A stretch of 64,000 bases of DNA from Emiliania huxleyi CCMP1516. Taxonomy: Eukaryota; Haptophyta; Isochrysidales; Noelaerhabdaceae. Under the pieces are notes generated by a model that was given only the letters and a program-made list of their open reading frames with translations, did not search any database and was not told the DNA's origin. This document shows, in pieces, positions 1 through 10,262 of the stretch; position 1 is the first letter of the stretch; the number at the start of each line of letters is the position of its first letter. The position numbers and the translations under genes are program-made. The stretch covers positions 1 through 64,000 of the forward strand of contig NW_005200793.1 of NCBI RefSeq assembly GCF_000372725.1, given 5' to 3'.

Positions 1-1860
1 TGCTGGCCGTCGCTCTCTTGACGCATCGGAGGAGGCTCTGTCCCATGTCGAGAGGAGGCGTCCCTGCGGTGATATTGACCCAGCTCTGTTGTCTCTAGGC
101 TGCGTCGGCACGGGAGGCGCTGCGGGCGGGAAGGTGGAGCGGGCTGCGGAGCGGCAGATTAGTGGCAGTGGCGACGGGCGGGGCGGCAGCGAGCAGGGTG
201 GCGAGTGAGACGTTGGAGAGGCGGGGCTGGGGAGGCTGGTGCCGGTGCCACTACAGGCGGTGCAGGTGCGGTGTGCTACTGTAGTGCTCGCTCACCGGAG
301 CGAGCGCGGCGGTCGGACCGTCCTGGCAAGGGCCGCTGACCAGGACGGTCGCCAGGAGTCGGCTTGCACCGCGAGAGCGGCGAGGCGGGGGGAGAGGCTT
401 GGTGAGGGTGTCCGCGGTGGTGCCGGTGTGTTAGTTAGGGGGAGAGGCGCGGGCCGGGGGAGCGGGAGGGGGTGGGGGGGTGGAAAATTTCGATACCCTA
501 AGGTGCCCTGGTGATCCTGGGTTAGCATCGTCTCTTCTGAGCCCGCTCTTGATGGGTTGGAAGCGTTTTCATAGCGAATTCACGCCGATTTTGCCATACG
601 GACGTCCCTGGCGCGCGCTCTTGAAGGCCTCATCCTGGGATGGTGCTCGCCAGCGTGAGTTCATACAGTGCTGCGAGCTGGCCTAAGGCCGGACCTTACG
701 ACGGTCCAGCGCTGGGCAGCGTGATGGCTCTTACTCGAGGCGCGACATGAGTGTACGAGGACCTCAACGTCTCGGTTTGGCGAACCAGCATGAGGAGCGG
801 AGCCGCTGTAGCTCCTCCCTGCAGCTTGCGCGTCGCGGTTTGGCCGACGTCCCATCCACCGCGCATACTGCGGCGGCTCTCCAGCTCAAGAAGGCTGCGC
901 TCGACCACCACATCGCCCGAGTCAGTGGTCCGGACGCCCCGCTGAGCCTCGCGCCGCAGTGCAGCCAGTTTGCGCGGCCGTGATGCGCGAATCGAACCGG
1001 TGCGATGTTGTTCGGCACTCTAGATGGCCTGAACATGCTTGCGTTCAAGTCTTGAGGTCTGCGCTTAAACTTGAAAATTTAATAAAATCGGGTCCGACCG
1101 GCCTACGCGATAGTATCGGCAATCGCGGGGACGAGAACGGAACCCGGTGGTTTGTGGATTTTATTGCGGGAGGCACAGTCACGCACACACACGCCACAGG
1201 TCATTGCAAAATAAATCCGCTCTCAGAATAAGCGAGCGGTGTATCGTCGATGTGCCAAAGTCAGCGTTGCAGAGCGGCGAGAAGCGATGGGCGCCCCTCT
1301 AAACGCCCATAGAGCCACCGCCTCGCTCGCCCGAGCCGCTCCGACTGGAGGGCGCTGCGCTCGCCCGGCATCGAGCCGGTGCACCACCCGCCCCCAAACG
1401 CGGTCCCGGACCCCCCTCGTCGCCAGCGGCAGCCGCTGGCTCGACGAGCAGCACCCTCTCGGCCGCCGCCTTGGCCCGGCCGCCGCTGTCGCGGCTGTCG
1501 GGCTCTAGGTCGACGAAACGCTCGCTCGCGCTTCAGACAACCTCCCCCCCTCTGACGATAGGTGTCTGCGCCGCGCGCTCACCGGCAAAGAAGCACACGG
1601 CGGGCGATGGCGGCGCGCGGTGACGCTTATGACTCAATGGAAGGTCGCCCACATACGGCTCTACCTTCCATCACCACAACGCCGTAGGCGGGTCGAGACT
1701 GCCCCTCCACCCGCTCGCGCTTGCCTCCCCTACCCGACCGGGTCGGCTTCCTCTAGATGGCGGCAGATACACCTTCACTGCGGCCCTTCTGCCCGCGACA
1801 CGGCGGCGCCTGAGGGTGTGGGCTGCATGGCCTCTCGAGGCGGCCCTAAAAGGAAGGCGT
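1..1860. other. No supported gene
   Basis: I find no reading frame here with recognisable motifs, a credible start context or splice structure. The open frames are short and Arg/Ala/Ser rich, as expected of random GC-rich DNA. The GC-rich 1240-1860 stretch could be untranslated or intronic sequence of a gene that starts outside the window. Confidence 0.5.
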
Positions 1861-2340
1861 AAAATATTGATTCTCGCCCCTCTAACTATTGATATTGATT
1901 ATTGACAGCATCCCCTCTAACTATTGACAAAATATATTGACATATTGATCGCTGATTTTAACCTCCAAAAGCACCAATGTCGACATTTGTCCCAAACATT
2001 GCCTAGATGTGGGCTGAAATCAAAAAAATCAAGAGTTCAAAGCGATTTTTATGCGATTTAAGCGATTTTGAAGCGATTTTGGCCCCGTTTTCAACGATTT
2101 AGAGCCACTTTCAAGCCCAGGATGGACCCACCTGACGGTCCTGACCAGCCCAGGCCCAGCCTCTCCTCTAACTATTGACATATATATATTGATATTGATC
2201 GCCTCTCTAAAAAAAAAATTGCTAACGCGAAAAACCGGCACACCAATCTCCCTTCCTCTCCCTATCCTTTCTTGGAGCTCTAGAGTCCACACCCCCCTGC
2301 CCCGGGATCGCGTACAAGCTGAGGCTACCGTAGGCCACAC
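1860..2340. repeat. AT-rich stretch with repeated CTCTAACTATTGA motif
   Basis: An AT-rich island in GC-rich surroundings. The motif CTCTAACTATTGA occurs at about 1880, 1914 and 2165, with further TATTGATATTGA runs, and a close match lies at about 3730 just before the first gene. No coding potential is visible. It may be a degenerate transposon end or an intergenic spacer repeat. Confidence 0.5.
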
Positions 2341-3772
2341 TAGCGTCGCTGGGGGTTCCCTGCCCTAGATGGGAAGCTGGCCGCTGATCCGAAGACCGAC
2401 TGCACCAGGGCGCCTAGATATACTCAAGGTGAGCGAGGGTGAAGTTACGCCTTAAATGCCTGTCTCTCTACTGTGGACCTTACTCCGAGCTCGACGGCTC
2501 CTCCTATTCCCCCACCCCCCCTCCCCCCCCACTCTCTCCGAGTAAGGGCGTGCGCTACGTCCCCAAGGGGGGGGGGACGTGGGGGGGAGGTGTGACTTTT
2601 AGGTTGTAGCGTTTGGGTTTTTGTAGGGCACCCAAACGGTTTTGGTTTTCCTCCTTGGTGCCCCGAGTAGAGCGCGATCTCCCCTGGAGTCTGTCGCGCC
2701 CGTTCTGTCTAAGCTCGAGGTTCAACCTTCCAGTTGATCCTTATCGGACTGGTGAGGTCTGCCTAGCCGTCGTAGTGTAGTGCCTGGGGTGCGTCTGCGT
2801 CGGTGCTACACACACTCGGCAGGACGCTGCTGTAAATCGTTGCTGCTGGTCGTCGCTGCGTTTGTTAAACGATTTTCGCCATGGTGTTTTTTCTTTTTAT
2901 GCTTGGCAGTAAAAAGAAACGGAGACGTGTGCGGCAGGCGCGGGCTCGGTCGATATCCCATACTTCGACTCACATCTTCACTGCTGCGGTGTGTGCCCGG
3001 GGAGGCGCGGCGGCGGGGTGGATTGAGAAGGTCTCAGAATGCAGAGAAGCTGCAGGCGTGCAGAGGCGCGCGCTGCAGTTTCTCTGATCGGGCTGCTGGC
3101 GGTGTGCGCGAGACGGCGTGGTGAGGCGTGAGGCAGGCTATTGTAGTGGGGTGCGGGCTGCGTCTAAGCGTATGCGTGCACATGGTGCTGTATGCTGTGT
3201 GTGCAGGCAGGCTGACAGGCTGTGCATAGCAGACTGGGCGGATGAGCGAGCGCGCGTGCGGGCGTGCGTGCGCGCCTGGGCCTGCGCGGTGCCGTCGCAC
3301 TCGCGGCGCGTCCTAGTACAGCCGCTTGTGGGATGCCAGAAGCAGTCTGCAGAGCCTGCACAGGGCGCAAAAAGGCGCAGGTGTGCTGGTGAGGTGTGCT
3401 GCGGCGCGCGCGTCGCGGCGTGAGTGGATATGCGGCTGACTCTGGTAGTGCGAGGGGCGCGCAGCTGGTGCGGGCGGCGCGGGACGGCCATGGGGCGCCA
3501 GCACAGGGCAGACGCACATGGCACAGCTCTGAAATGGCGCTGCGCGTGTTTGCGTGCGCGCGGGGACGTACGCGCAGTTTTCACGCGGTGTGCGTGGAGA
3601 AGGGCATGAGAGGCGCCGGCCGCGCGTGTGTTGTCGTGTGGGAGTTCGGAGTATGCCCGGAGGGCGGGGTGGTTTAGGGCGACTAGACTTCGCCGGAGGC
3701 CCCAGATATGAAGAAAAGTCTTGATAGCCTCTCTAACTATTGGAGCAATATGTTCAATATTTTACGCCTTCC
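2341..3772. other. No supported gene; homopolymer tracts
   Basis: Contains C- and G-runs around 2500-2590 and a GT/GC-skewed stretch at about 3040-3670. Both strands have several overlapping open frames but none shows a family motif, and their Arg/Cys/Ala-rich composition is typical of non-coding GC-rich DNA. Confidence 0.5.
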
Positions 3773-4477
3773 TTAGCGCGGCCCGCGGGGGCGCCGGGGC
3801 CGCGGAGCGGCGCGGAGAGCTCTCCTGAAAAGTGGCGCATGATTTTTTATTGGGGGTTTTCTTTCTTTTTTCTGCGAGATGGCTCCCTCTCGCGCGAACT
3901 CGTCGCGGGCCACAGCGTCCGAGCGCCTCGTGTTGATCCGTCTGTTCTCGACTGCCGTGTGCGTTATCGTGGGGCTCGGGTTGTGTCTTTGCGGGAACAA
4001 TGGCGATACAAGCACTGCGAATGCAGCGGAGCGCGCCTCAGTGCGTGTCCTCTCGAGCGCTACGGAACAGGCTGATCTGTGTTCCGCATCTAGGCAGACG
4101 ATCTCGTCCGCGAGAGCGCTCGGCCCGCCGGTGCGCGCCGCCTCGAGGAGCACGTCCGGAGTGCGTGTTGCGACGGCGGCGACGGCCGTGGCGGCGCCCA
4201 CGGCGCCGGCAGTGATGCCTCCGAGGATTGCGCTCACCGCCGTTCGTGGGCCGATCGCCGACGTCAGGAAGAGCGAGACGCCCGACGCACCCAGCGTGAC
4301 GGCTGCCGTCTTGCCGTAGAGGCCGGCGAGGAGGGAGCGGTCCCGCTCGCTCAGCCGCTCGTGGATCGCTCGGATCTCGGCCGGACTGGCGGCCGAGAGG
4401 CGCGAGATCGTCGCCATCGACCGATCCATGCAGTCCCGCAGGATCCGCCGCGGGTCCGGGGCGTCTGGGTCAAGCAT
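3773..4477 (-). CDS. Small putative membrane protein, first exon
   Basis: The open frame starts MLDPDAPDPRRILRDC and looks coding for roughly its first 140 residues. A charged helical N-terminus (about residues 1-50) is followed by two adjacent hydrophobic Gly/Ala-rich segments (about 55-75 and 80-105), giving a hairpin-like two-pass membrane topology. The C-terminal part after about residue 150 (below about 4030) turns basic and Pro-rich and probably runs into an intron or 3' untranslated sequence, so the true 3' end is uncertain. It is divergently arranged with the WW-domain gene, with 123 bp between the start codons. I do not recognise a family. Start choice: first ATG of the frame. Confidence 0.5.
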   Translation of the reverse strand: MLDPDAPDPRRILRDCMDRSMATISRLSAASPAEIRAIHERLSERDRSLLAGLYGKTAAVTLGASGVSLFLTSAIGPRTAVSAILGGITAGAVGAATAVAAVATRTPDVLLEAARTGGPSALADEIVCLDAEHRSACSVALERTRTEARSAAFAVLVSPLFPQRHNPSPTITHTAVENRRINTRRSDAVARDEFAREGAISQKKERKPPIKNHAPLFRRALRAAPRPRRPRGPR

Positions 4478-4600
4478 GGCCGCGCGACGCGCAATTTCTT
4501 CTTTTGCCAGCAGGGTTCACGACATTGGTCGCTCGGGACGCTTGTTGGGGAAAAGAAATTTCACTCGCGTTTGTCCGGTTCGCTCGTGGACGATATATAT
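4478..4600. promoter_or_regulatory. Short divergent intergenic region
   Basis: Only 123 bp separate the start codon of the minus-strand membrane protein from the ATG of the WW-domain gene, so both promoters or 5' UTRs must share this stretch or extend into each other. An alternating AT run (GATATATATATGG) abuts the plus-strand ATG. No experimentally defined element can be named. Confidence 0.35.
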
Positions 4601-4670
4601 ATGGCGCAGAGTGGCGGCGGCAGCGGCAGCAGCGGAAGCAGCGGCCGCAGTGGCAGCGGCAGCGGCGGGG

Positions 4671-4702
<32 letters not shown>

Positions 4703-6894
4703 GACGAGGACCAGGAGAGGGCCACTGCAGAGGCGCCATGCGCCAGCGGCAAAGGTGTGGCCGTAGCGGGCTTGAGTACCGTGGAGATAAAGGCTCTGGT
4801 CGAGCAAAAGCGGAGGCGGGTAGAGAGGATGAGAATGGAGAGGAGGGCAGAGAAGAAGAAGGCAAAGGCGGCTGCCAAGGCGAAGAAGGCGAGGGCGAAG
4901 CGGGAGAAGAGGGAGAGGAAGGAGAGGCGGCGGGAGAAGAAGCGGGTGAAGCGCAAGGGCGCCGAGCGCAAGGAGGCCGAGCGCAAGGAGGCCGAGCGCA
5001 AAGAGGCAAAGAAGGCCAAGCGCCGCGAGAAGGCTGCGGTGCGCGAGGCTTCCGTCGAGGTTCACGCGCCGCGAGGACAGCTGGCGGCGGCGGCGGAGGA
5101 GGCTGGTGCGGACGCGCTACCCACCGCCGGCGCAGCGGCCGCCGCCCGGCCGCACGCTGCGCCCGGCTCCTCCGCGGCTCCAGGACGGAGAGAAGAGCCA
5201 GAGCCTCTGCCGCCACGTCCGCCGCACGTGCCTTCGCCGGGCCGCCGAGAGAGCTCGAGGCGGCGGCAGGCGAAGGTGGTGGAGGAGGAGGAGGAGGGCG
5301 GGCACCACCACTCCGAACGCCGCGGCCGCGGCCGCCGCCGCCGCGAGAGTGACGGCGACAGCGTCTCGAGGCGGCGCAGGAGCAGCAGCGGGCGCAGGGG
5401 CGGCAGCAGGCGCAGGAGCAGCAGCGGGCGCAGGAGCGGCAGCAGCAGCCGTGACGGCTCGCGCCGGCGTCGACCTCTGCGGCGCGGCGGCTGGCCACGG
5501 CCCTCCCCAGAGGCGGAGAGGGTGGAGCGCTGGCTGCCTCAAGGCGGCGGCGGCGACGGCGGTGGCGGCGGCGACGACGGCGACGACGGCGAGGGCGGCG
5601 AGGGCGGCGGTCGCCAGCCGCGCAAGAAAAGGAACAGGCGCAGGAGGCGAGGCGCGGGGGGCGGCGAGGGCGGCGGCGAAGGTGGCGAGGGCGGCGGCGA
5701 AGGTGGCGAGGGCGGCGGCGAAGGTGGCGAGGGCGGCGGCGAGGGCGGCAGCGAGGGTGGCGAGGGAGGCGGCGAGGGTGTCGGCGAGGGTAGCGAAGGT
5801 GGCGGCGAGGGCGGCGAGAGCGGCAGCGAGGGTGGCTCGCCTTTGCTCTTGCCTCCGCGCGATGAGGCCGCGGGGGGAAGCAGCGGCGGCGAGGACGGCG
5901 GAGGCGGAGGCGGAGGCGGAGGCGGAGGCGGCGGAGGCGGCATCGGAGAAGGCGGAGGCGGAGGTGGAGGCGGAGGTGCTTTGCCGCAAGGGTGGGAGGA
6001 GGTGTCCGGCGAGGGCGGCGTCTACTTTTGGAACACCAAGACCGACGCGGTGTCGTGGGACCGGCCCAAGGCACCTGCGGTCGGCGACGGCAGCGGCGGC
6101 GGCGGAGGCGGCGGCAGCAACGGCGGCGGCGGCGGCAGCGGCGGTGGCAGCAACGGCAGCGGCAGCGGCGGTGGCAGCAACGGCGGCGGCAGCGGCGGAG
6201 GCGGCGCAAGCGGAGAAGGCGGCAGGGGCGGCGGGCGGCGGACCTCGACTCAGAGCGGGCGACGGAATGGGGACGAGAAGGAGGGGGAGGAGGAGGGGGA
6301 GGAGGGCACGCGCCAATCTCGCAGCCGCCGCCGCCGCCGCCGCCGCCGCGAGAATGACGGTGACGGCGTCTCGAAGCGGCGCAGGAGCAGCAGCGGGCGC
6401 AGGGGCGGCAGCCGCAGCCGCAGCGACAGCGGCAGTCGCAGCGGCAGCCGCAGCCGCAGCCGCAGCCGCAGCCGCAGCCGCAGCCGCAGCCGCAGCCGCA
6501 GCCGCAGCCGCAGTGCCAGGAAGCGCGGCCGCGGCGCCCGGCAGAAAAGAAGCCGCAGCCGCAGCCGCGGCCGCGGCCGCCGGGAGCGCAGCAGCCCGGA
6601 CCGCCACCGCGGTTCGAGTCGGGGTCGGGGCAGCCGCAAGCGGAGCAGGAGCCGCAGCCGCAAGCGAAGCAGGAGCCGCAGCCGCAAGCGAAGCAGCAGC
6701 CGCAGCCGTGACCGCGGAAGACGGGGCGGCAGCCGCGAGGGCGGCCGGCGCAAGCGCAGCCGCAGCGACGAGGCGGCCTTCCGCCCTCCACCCTCCTCCA
6801 CCCTCCTCCACACCCACCACCACCACCACCCTCAACCACCACACCCACCACCACCACCAACACGTCACCACCGCCGCCTCCGCCGCCGCACCAC

Positions 6895-6926
<32 letters not shown>

Positions 6927-8185
6927 AGCCAAATCGGCGAGGCGCAACTAGCAGCAGCGGCTCACTTCAACAGGCGACGGCCCCCACCGAACCCGCCGAG
7001 CACGCCGCGGAGGCGGCGGAGGCGCCGGCGCCGCCCTCCGCCCAGCCGCCTCGGCACGGCGCGCGGGCCATCGTGGGGCTGTGTGGACGGCGTGTCTTCA
7101 CACCTCTGGCTGTGAACAGGCACGGCGCGCGGGTCATCGTGGGGCGGCTGCAGGGGAAGGACGCGACGCCCGTCGAGCCGGCGCCGCCAGGGTACTGCGA
7201 CGTGCGCGTGGACCGCGGCACGGCGCTGGGGAACCCGTTCCCGATGGGCCGCGACGGGCGCGACGAGAGCTTCCGCGGCCTTGTGTGGACGGCGTCTCTT
7301 CACACCTCTACCTGTGAACAGGCACGACGAGAGCTTCCGCGGCCCTGTGTGCGCCGCCTTCGAGGCGCTGCTACGGGAGGGTGGGCCGTCCAGCCTCGAC
7401 GCCATCGCCAGGCGCCACTCCGTCGATGATCTCCCCGCATCTCCCCACATCTCCCCATGTCTCCCCCACATCTCCCTACATCTCCCCACATCTCCCCATA
7501 TCTCCCCATATCTCCCCATATCTCCCCACATCTCCCCATACCCCCCCGCATCTCCCCACATCTCGCCAGGCGCCACTACGTCGATGTCGACGACCGGTAC
7601 CGCCGGCCAAACGCCGCAGCCGAGCGGGGCGCGCTGCCCGTAGGGCGTCGAGGTCAGCCGAGATCAGCTGAGATCAGCGAGGCGATCCGAGATCTGCCCG
7701 TTACAGGCGCGCTGCTCCAGGGGCTGGTTTGCCGCGTCAAGGACAACGGCGAGTCGTTGCGCCTCCTCTGCTGGCGCCGAGATCTAGCCGAGATCGAGCC
7801 GGGCCTAGATGCCGTCCGATGCTGCCCAAGCCTCCATCCGAGAGATCGCCGAGAGATTGCCCAGAGATCGCCCAGAGATACCGAGAGGTCGCCGCACCTC
7901 GGCCGCACCTCGGCCGCACCTCGGCCGCACCTCGGCCGCACCTCGGCCGCACCTCGGCCGCACCTCAGCCGCACCTCGGCCGCACTTCGGCCGCACCTCG
8001 GCCGCACCTCGGTTGCACCTCGGCCGCACTTCGGCCGCACCTCCACCAGGTGCCACCCGAGGCGCTGCCACGCATGGGCGATCGCGGAGGAGGTGTCGCG
8101 CAGGGCAGGGCTTCCAGAGTGGAAGTCGAAGGCGATGCAACGGGCTGAGTGCGGCCTGCCAATGTCGTTTGGCGGCGGCAGATGA
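4601..8185 (+). CDS. WW domain, Arg/Ser-rich and DUF4326-like fusion protein (six exons)
   Basis: Exons 4601-7053, 7120-7257, 7322-7411, 7570-7628, 7707-7773 and 8050-8185 join in frame to 980 residues plus stop. The N-terminus is Ser/Gly-rich, then a Lys/Arg/Glu helical region (about 70-150), RS-type tracts, and long Gly/Glu runs. A WW domain lies near residue 470 (LPQGWEEV, YFWN, VSWDRP). A second, very long RS/RSRS domain follows. The last about 140 residues match DUF4326: a VDRGTALGNPF motif and, only after splicing, the LLCWCHPRRCHAWAIA motif. WW plus RS suggests a nuclear, pre-mRNA-processing-linked protein; joining it to DUF4326, a family of poorly known function, is odd. All five introns are GC-AG, confined to the last 1.1 kb. 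Start: the ATG after the AT run, leaving a Gly/Ser N-terminus. Confidence 0.85.
7054..7119 (+). repeat. 66-bp GC-AG intron, introner-like copy 1
   Basis: The first 26 nt of the intron are repeated, with one mismatch, as the first nucleotides of the next exon (7120-7145). Between the copies lies a 40-nt core holding GTGTGGACGGCGT and a short inverted repeat (TTCACA, 8-nt loop, TGTGAA), ending in AACAG. The next intron has nearly the same core. The pattern fits an insertion that duplicated its target and is spliced out using the duplicated AG|GC. Confidence 0.8.
7258..7321 (+). repeat. 64-bp GC-AG intron, introner-like copy 2
   Basis: Its first about 23 nt are repeated at 7322-7344 (one mismatch near the start). 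The core GTGTGGACGGCGT, then CTTCACACCTCT, CTGTGAACAG, is shared with the intron at 7054-7119 apart from a few positions. Removing exactly this interval restores the DUF4326 frame, because 64 is not a multiple of three, which strongly supports splicing. Confidence 0.8.
7412..7569 (+). repeat. GC-AG intron with ATCTCCCCAC tandem array
   Basis: The intron starts GCGCCACTCCGTCGATG and the next exon starts with the same sequence with one change. The interior is a tandem array of a roughly 10-nt unit, ATCTCCCCAC/T. A related TCTCCCCATC array fills an intron of the TLC-like gene near 27 kb. Confidence 0.75.
7629..7706 (+). repeat. 78-bp GC-AG intron with 9-nt exon duplication
   Basis: GCGCGCTGC opens both this intron and the following exon. 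The interior contains CCGAGATC-type units. The join gives an uninterrupted frame. Confidence 0.7.
7774..8049 (+). repeat. 276-bp GC-AG intron with CTCGGCCGCAC array
   Basis: About fifteen copies of the 11-nt unit CTCGGCCGCAC (variants CTCAGCCGCAC, TTCGGCCGCAC) occupy about 7890-8043. Splicing at TGCTG|GC and CCAG|GTGCC rebuilds a Trp-Cys-His motif typical of the DUF4326 C-terminal half. Confidence 0.75.
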
Positions 8186-8312
8186 GCGCTCCAGCCGCGC
8201 GGGGCGGACAAGCGCCATATTTTCCACGCGCTTATTCAGATCTCTCTCCGGTTTTCGTCAGACGTCAGCGGGGACAGAGCACACTTGTCAGACACGGCGG
8301 CAATCACGAATC

Positions 8313-8501
<189 letters not shown>

Positions 8502-8609
8502 TTCAAAAAGACAAAGCTCGCGAAGGCTTTCGAAAGCGAGCTCGCAGATACCACAGATATGATTGCCGCGCAATTACGCTTTAAACGGCCCCCTTTCCTC
8601 CCCGTCGCT

Positions 8610-8740
8610 AGTGTCGCCGCCGGTGGTCGCCGGTGGTCGCTGGTAGTCGCTGGTGTCGCTGGTAGTCGCTGGTGGTCGCTGGTGGTCGCTGGTGGTCGCT
8701 AGTGGTCGCTAGTGTCGCCGGTGGTCGCTGGTGGTGAGAG
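8610..8740 (+). repeat. GGTCGCTGGT minisatellite
   Basis: Tandem copies of a 9-10-nt unit (GGTCGCTGGT / AGTCGCTGGT). No gene is seen between here and the ORF at 9190-9384. Confidence 0.85.
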
Positions 8741-9189
8741 ATGTTGCGGCAAAAAGAAAACTCCTTTTTGAAGTTTTCTTGAGCCGCTTGTACGGGGCAC
8801 GGAAAGAGCAAAAGGTGGCGCTCCCAAGACAAGGCCCCTACCCCCCTCGGCACCCGAACCTAATCCTGCAGGCGCGCTAAGGTGGTCTGCGTTCCGCCCG
8901 TGCCGCGCCGACGGCGGCACCGCCGGGCAGCCCGCGACGCCTGCACCTCTCCGCCGCGCGACGCGCCGCCCGCTCCTCCCCACCGACCGCGCCGCTACTG
9001 CCCCTGACCCCCTCACTGCCGCACGCGCCGTGCCGCCGCGCTTTCCGCTTCTATTCCAACATCTCGTTCAGGGTTCGGAGGTGGAGGGGCTTTGTCTTGA
9101 GCCAAAAGAGCATTGCTCGTCCGAAGAAGCGCGTTCGTGCTGAGGCCCCTCCGACTGCCAAGGTTGCCATCGCTTGGGGGGCCTGGGGA

Positions 9190-9384
9190 CTAACCTCTCT
9201 GGGCAGGCGTGCTCAAAGGGCAATCCCCCGCACTGAGTGACACCCGCGAGGCGAGCCGAGCTGACGCGCCGAGGCGCCGGCCAGTCGCAGCCGTGAGGCA
9301 TGCCACAGCAGCAGAGGCACCTGCCACCCATTGGGCGGGCAGACAGAAGGCCAGGGCAGCACTGGCAAGTGCAACGCGCCTCAT
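9190..9384 (-). CDS. Short signal-peptide-bearing ORF, probable first exon
   Basis: A 64-residue frame starting MRRVALASAALAFCLPAQW, which is a convincing secretory signal peptide with a likely cleavage after an Ala-X-Ala stretch. It ends soon after, so it is either a tiny secreted protein or, more likely, a first exon with its partner downstream on the minus strand. A CTCTAC-rich dispersed repeat begins about 55 bp upstream of the ATG, as it does near two other minus-strand coding regions. Family not recognised. Confidence 0.4.
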   Translation of the reverse strand: MRRVALASAALAFCLPAQWVAGASAAVACLTAATGRRLGASARLASRVSLSAGDCPLSTPAQRG

Positions 9385-9419
9385 GTTGGAGAGCGACCGT
9401 GCCTCCTTCGACGCTTATG

Positions 9420-9605
9420 ATGTAGAGTTTGTTGTAGAGATTTCACGTTGTAGAGAGCCTCTACATCGCTCTACAACGCAGGCAGTTGGTCACGCGGCGG
9501 ATGTAGAGCTCTACAGCTCTACAGCGCTCTACAGCGCTCCAGAGCGCTCTACAGCTCTACAGCTCTACAGCGCTCTACACTCTACATCCTCTACACCCTC
9601 CCTCA
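9420..9605 (-). repeat. CTCTAC-rich dispersed repeat, copy A
   Basis: Shares a GATTTCACGTTGT..GAG segment, a GTCACGCGGCGGATGTAGAG segment and a terminal CTACACCCTCCCTCAG with the copy at 25017-25180. The interior is a run of CTCTACAG units that can fold on themselves. It lies just upstream of the ATG at 9384. Confidence 0.8.
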
Positions 9606-9627
9606 GCATACTACATACAGCCGTCGC

Positions 9628-9910
9628 AGCCATCGGCCGGAGGATGGCTGAGCTCACTAGATCCTGACCAAGCGTGCTAACGCGATGGCTGAGAGATAAC
9701 GACGCCCGCCATCCAGAACAAGGGTGTGGTGGCTCGCGGAGCGAGAGTGGAGCCACCTGGGCTCGTGTCGGGGCGGCGAGAAGGCTGGGTCGAATTCGCG
9801 ACAGCCATCCTCCGGCCGATGGCTGCGACAGCTGTACGACAGCGATCATGCGGCCGGGCGGATGGCCGGGACACAGCCACCGCAGCCATCGGCCGGAGGA
9901 CGGCTGCACT
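9628..9910. repeat. Cluster of imperfect palindromes CAGCCATC-GATGGCTG
   Basis: The roughly 24-bp imperfect palindrome with arms CAGCCATC and GATGGCTG around GGCCGGAG occurs at about 9630, in the other orientation at about 9803, and again at about 9882, with a degenerate copy near 9857. No gene is supported here or on to 10262. Confidence 0.65.
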
Positions 9911-10262
9911 GGCTGGAAGGCAGCCAAAATGGCGCGTGCTAGGGTTCTCCCAGCCCTAACTTGCGTCGGTCCCTCTACTTCCCTGACGCACACCTTCCCC
10001 GCTGCGGTCCACGCTCTGGTACTGGAGTCTGGTCAGTCCGAGTGTCTGACCGACTCTCGAGGACCGGACTTCGTGAGGAATCGTGAACGGTTCGGTTCCA
10101 GTTCCACCACAAGGAGATACCATCCCTCTCGGTGAGCGGTTTCACAGCCAGATACCGGCCCACTCGGCACGCACGCTCATCCACGCGACGACCGCACCAC
10201 TTATGCGTCACAACAAGCCGCCGCTCTCTCTTCGCCAGGACGCCAGCCGCGGCCCGCTGGGC

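Noticed and set aside
960..1020. Possible tRNA gene (GTTCGATTC on the minus strand)
   Set aside because: The flanking sequence does not pair into T, anticodon and acceptor stems.
4470..6947. Very long open frames antisense and in other frames over the WW/RS gene (Arg, Ala, Pro-rich, up to 825 residues)
   Set aside because: They are shadows produced by GGC/GCC triplet runs. Only the plus frame has a WW domain, RS repeats and a spliced DUF4326 motif.
7890..8043. CRISPR-like array
   Set aside because: Units are 11 nt with no spacers between them, and the array is inside a spliced intron of a eukaryotic gene.
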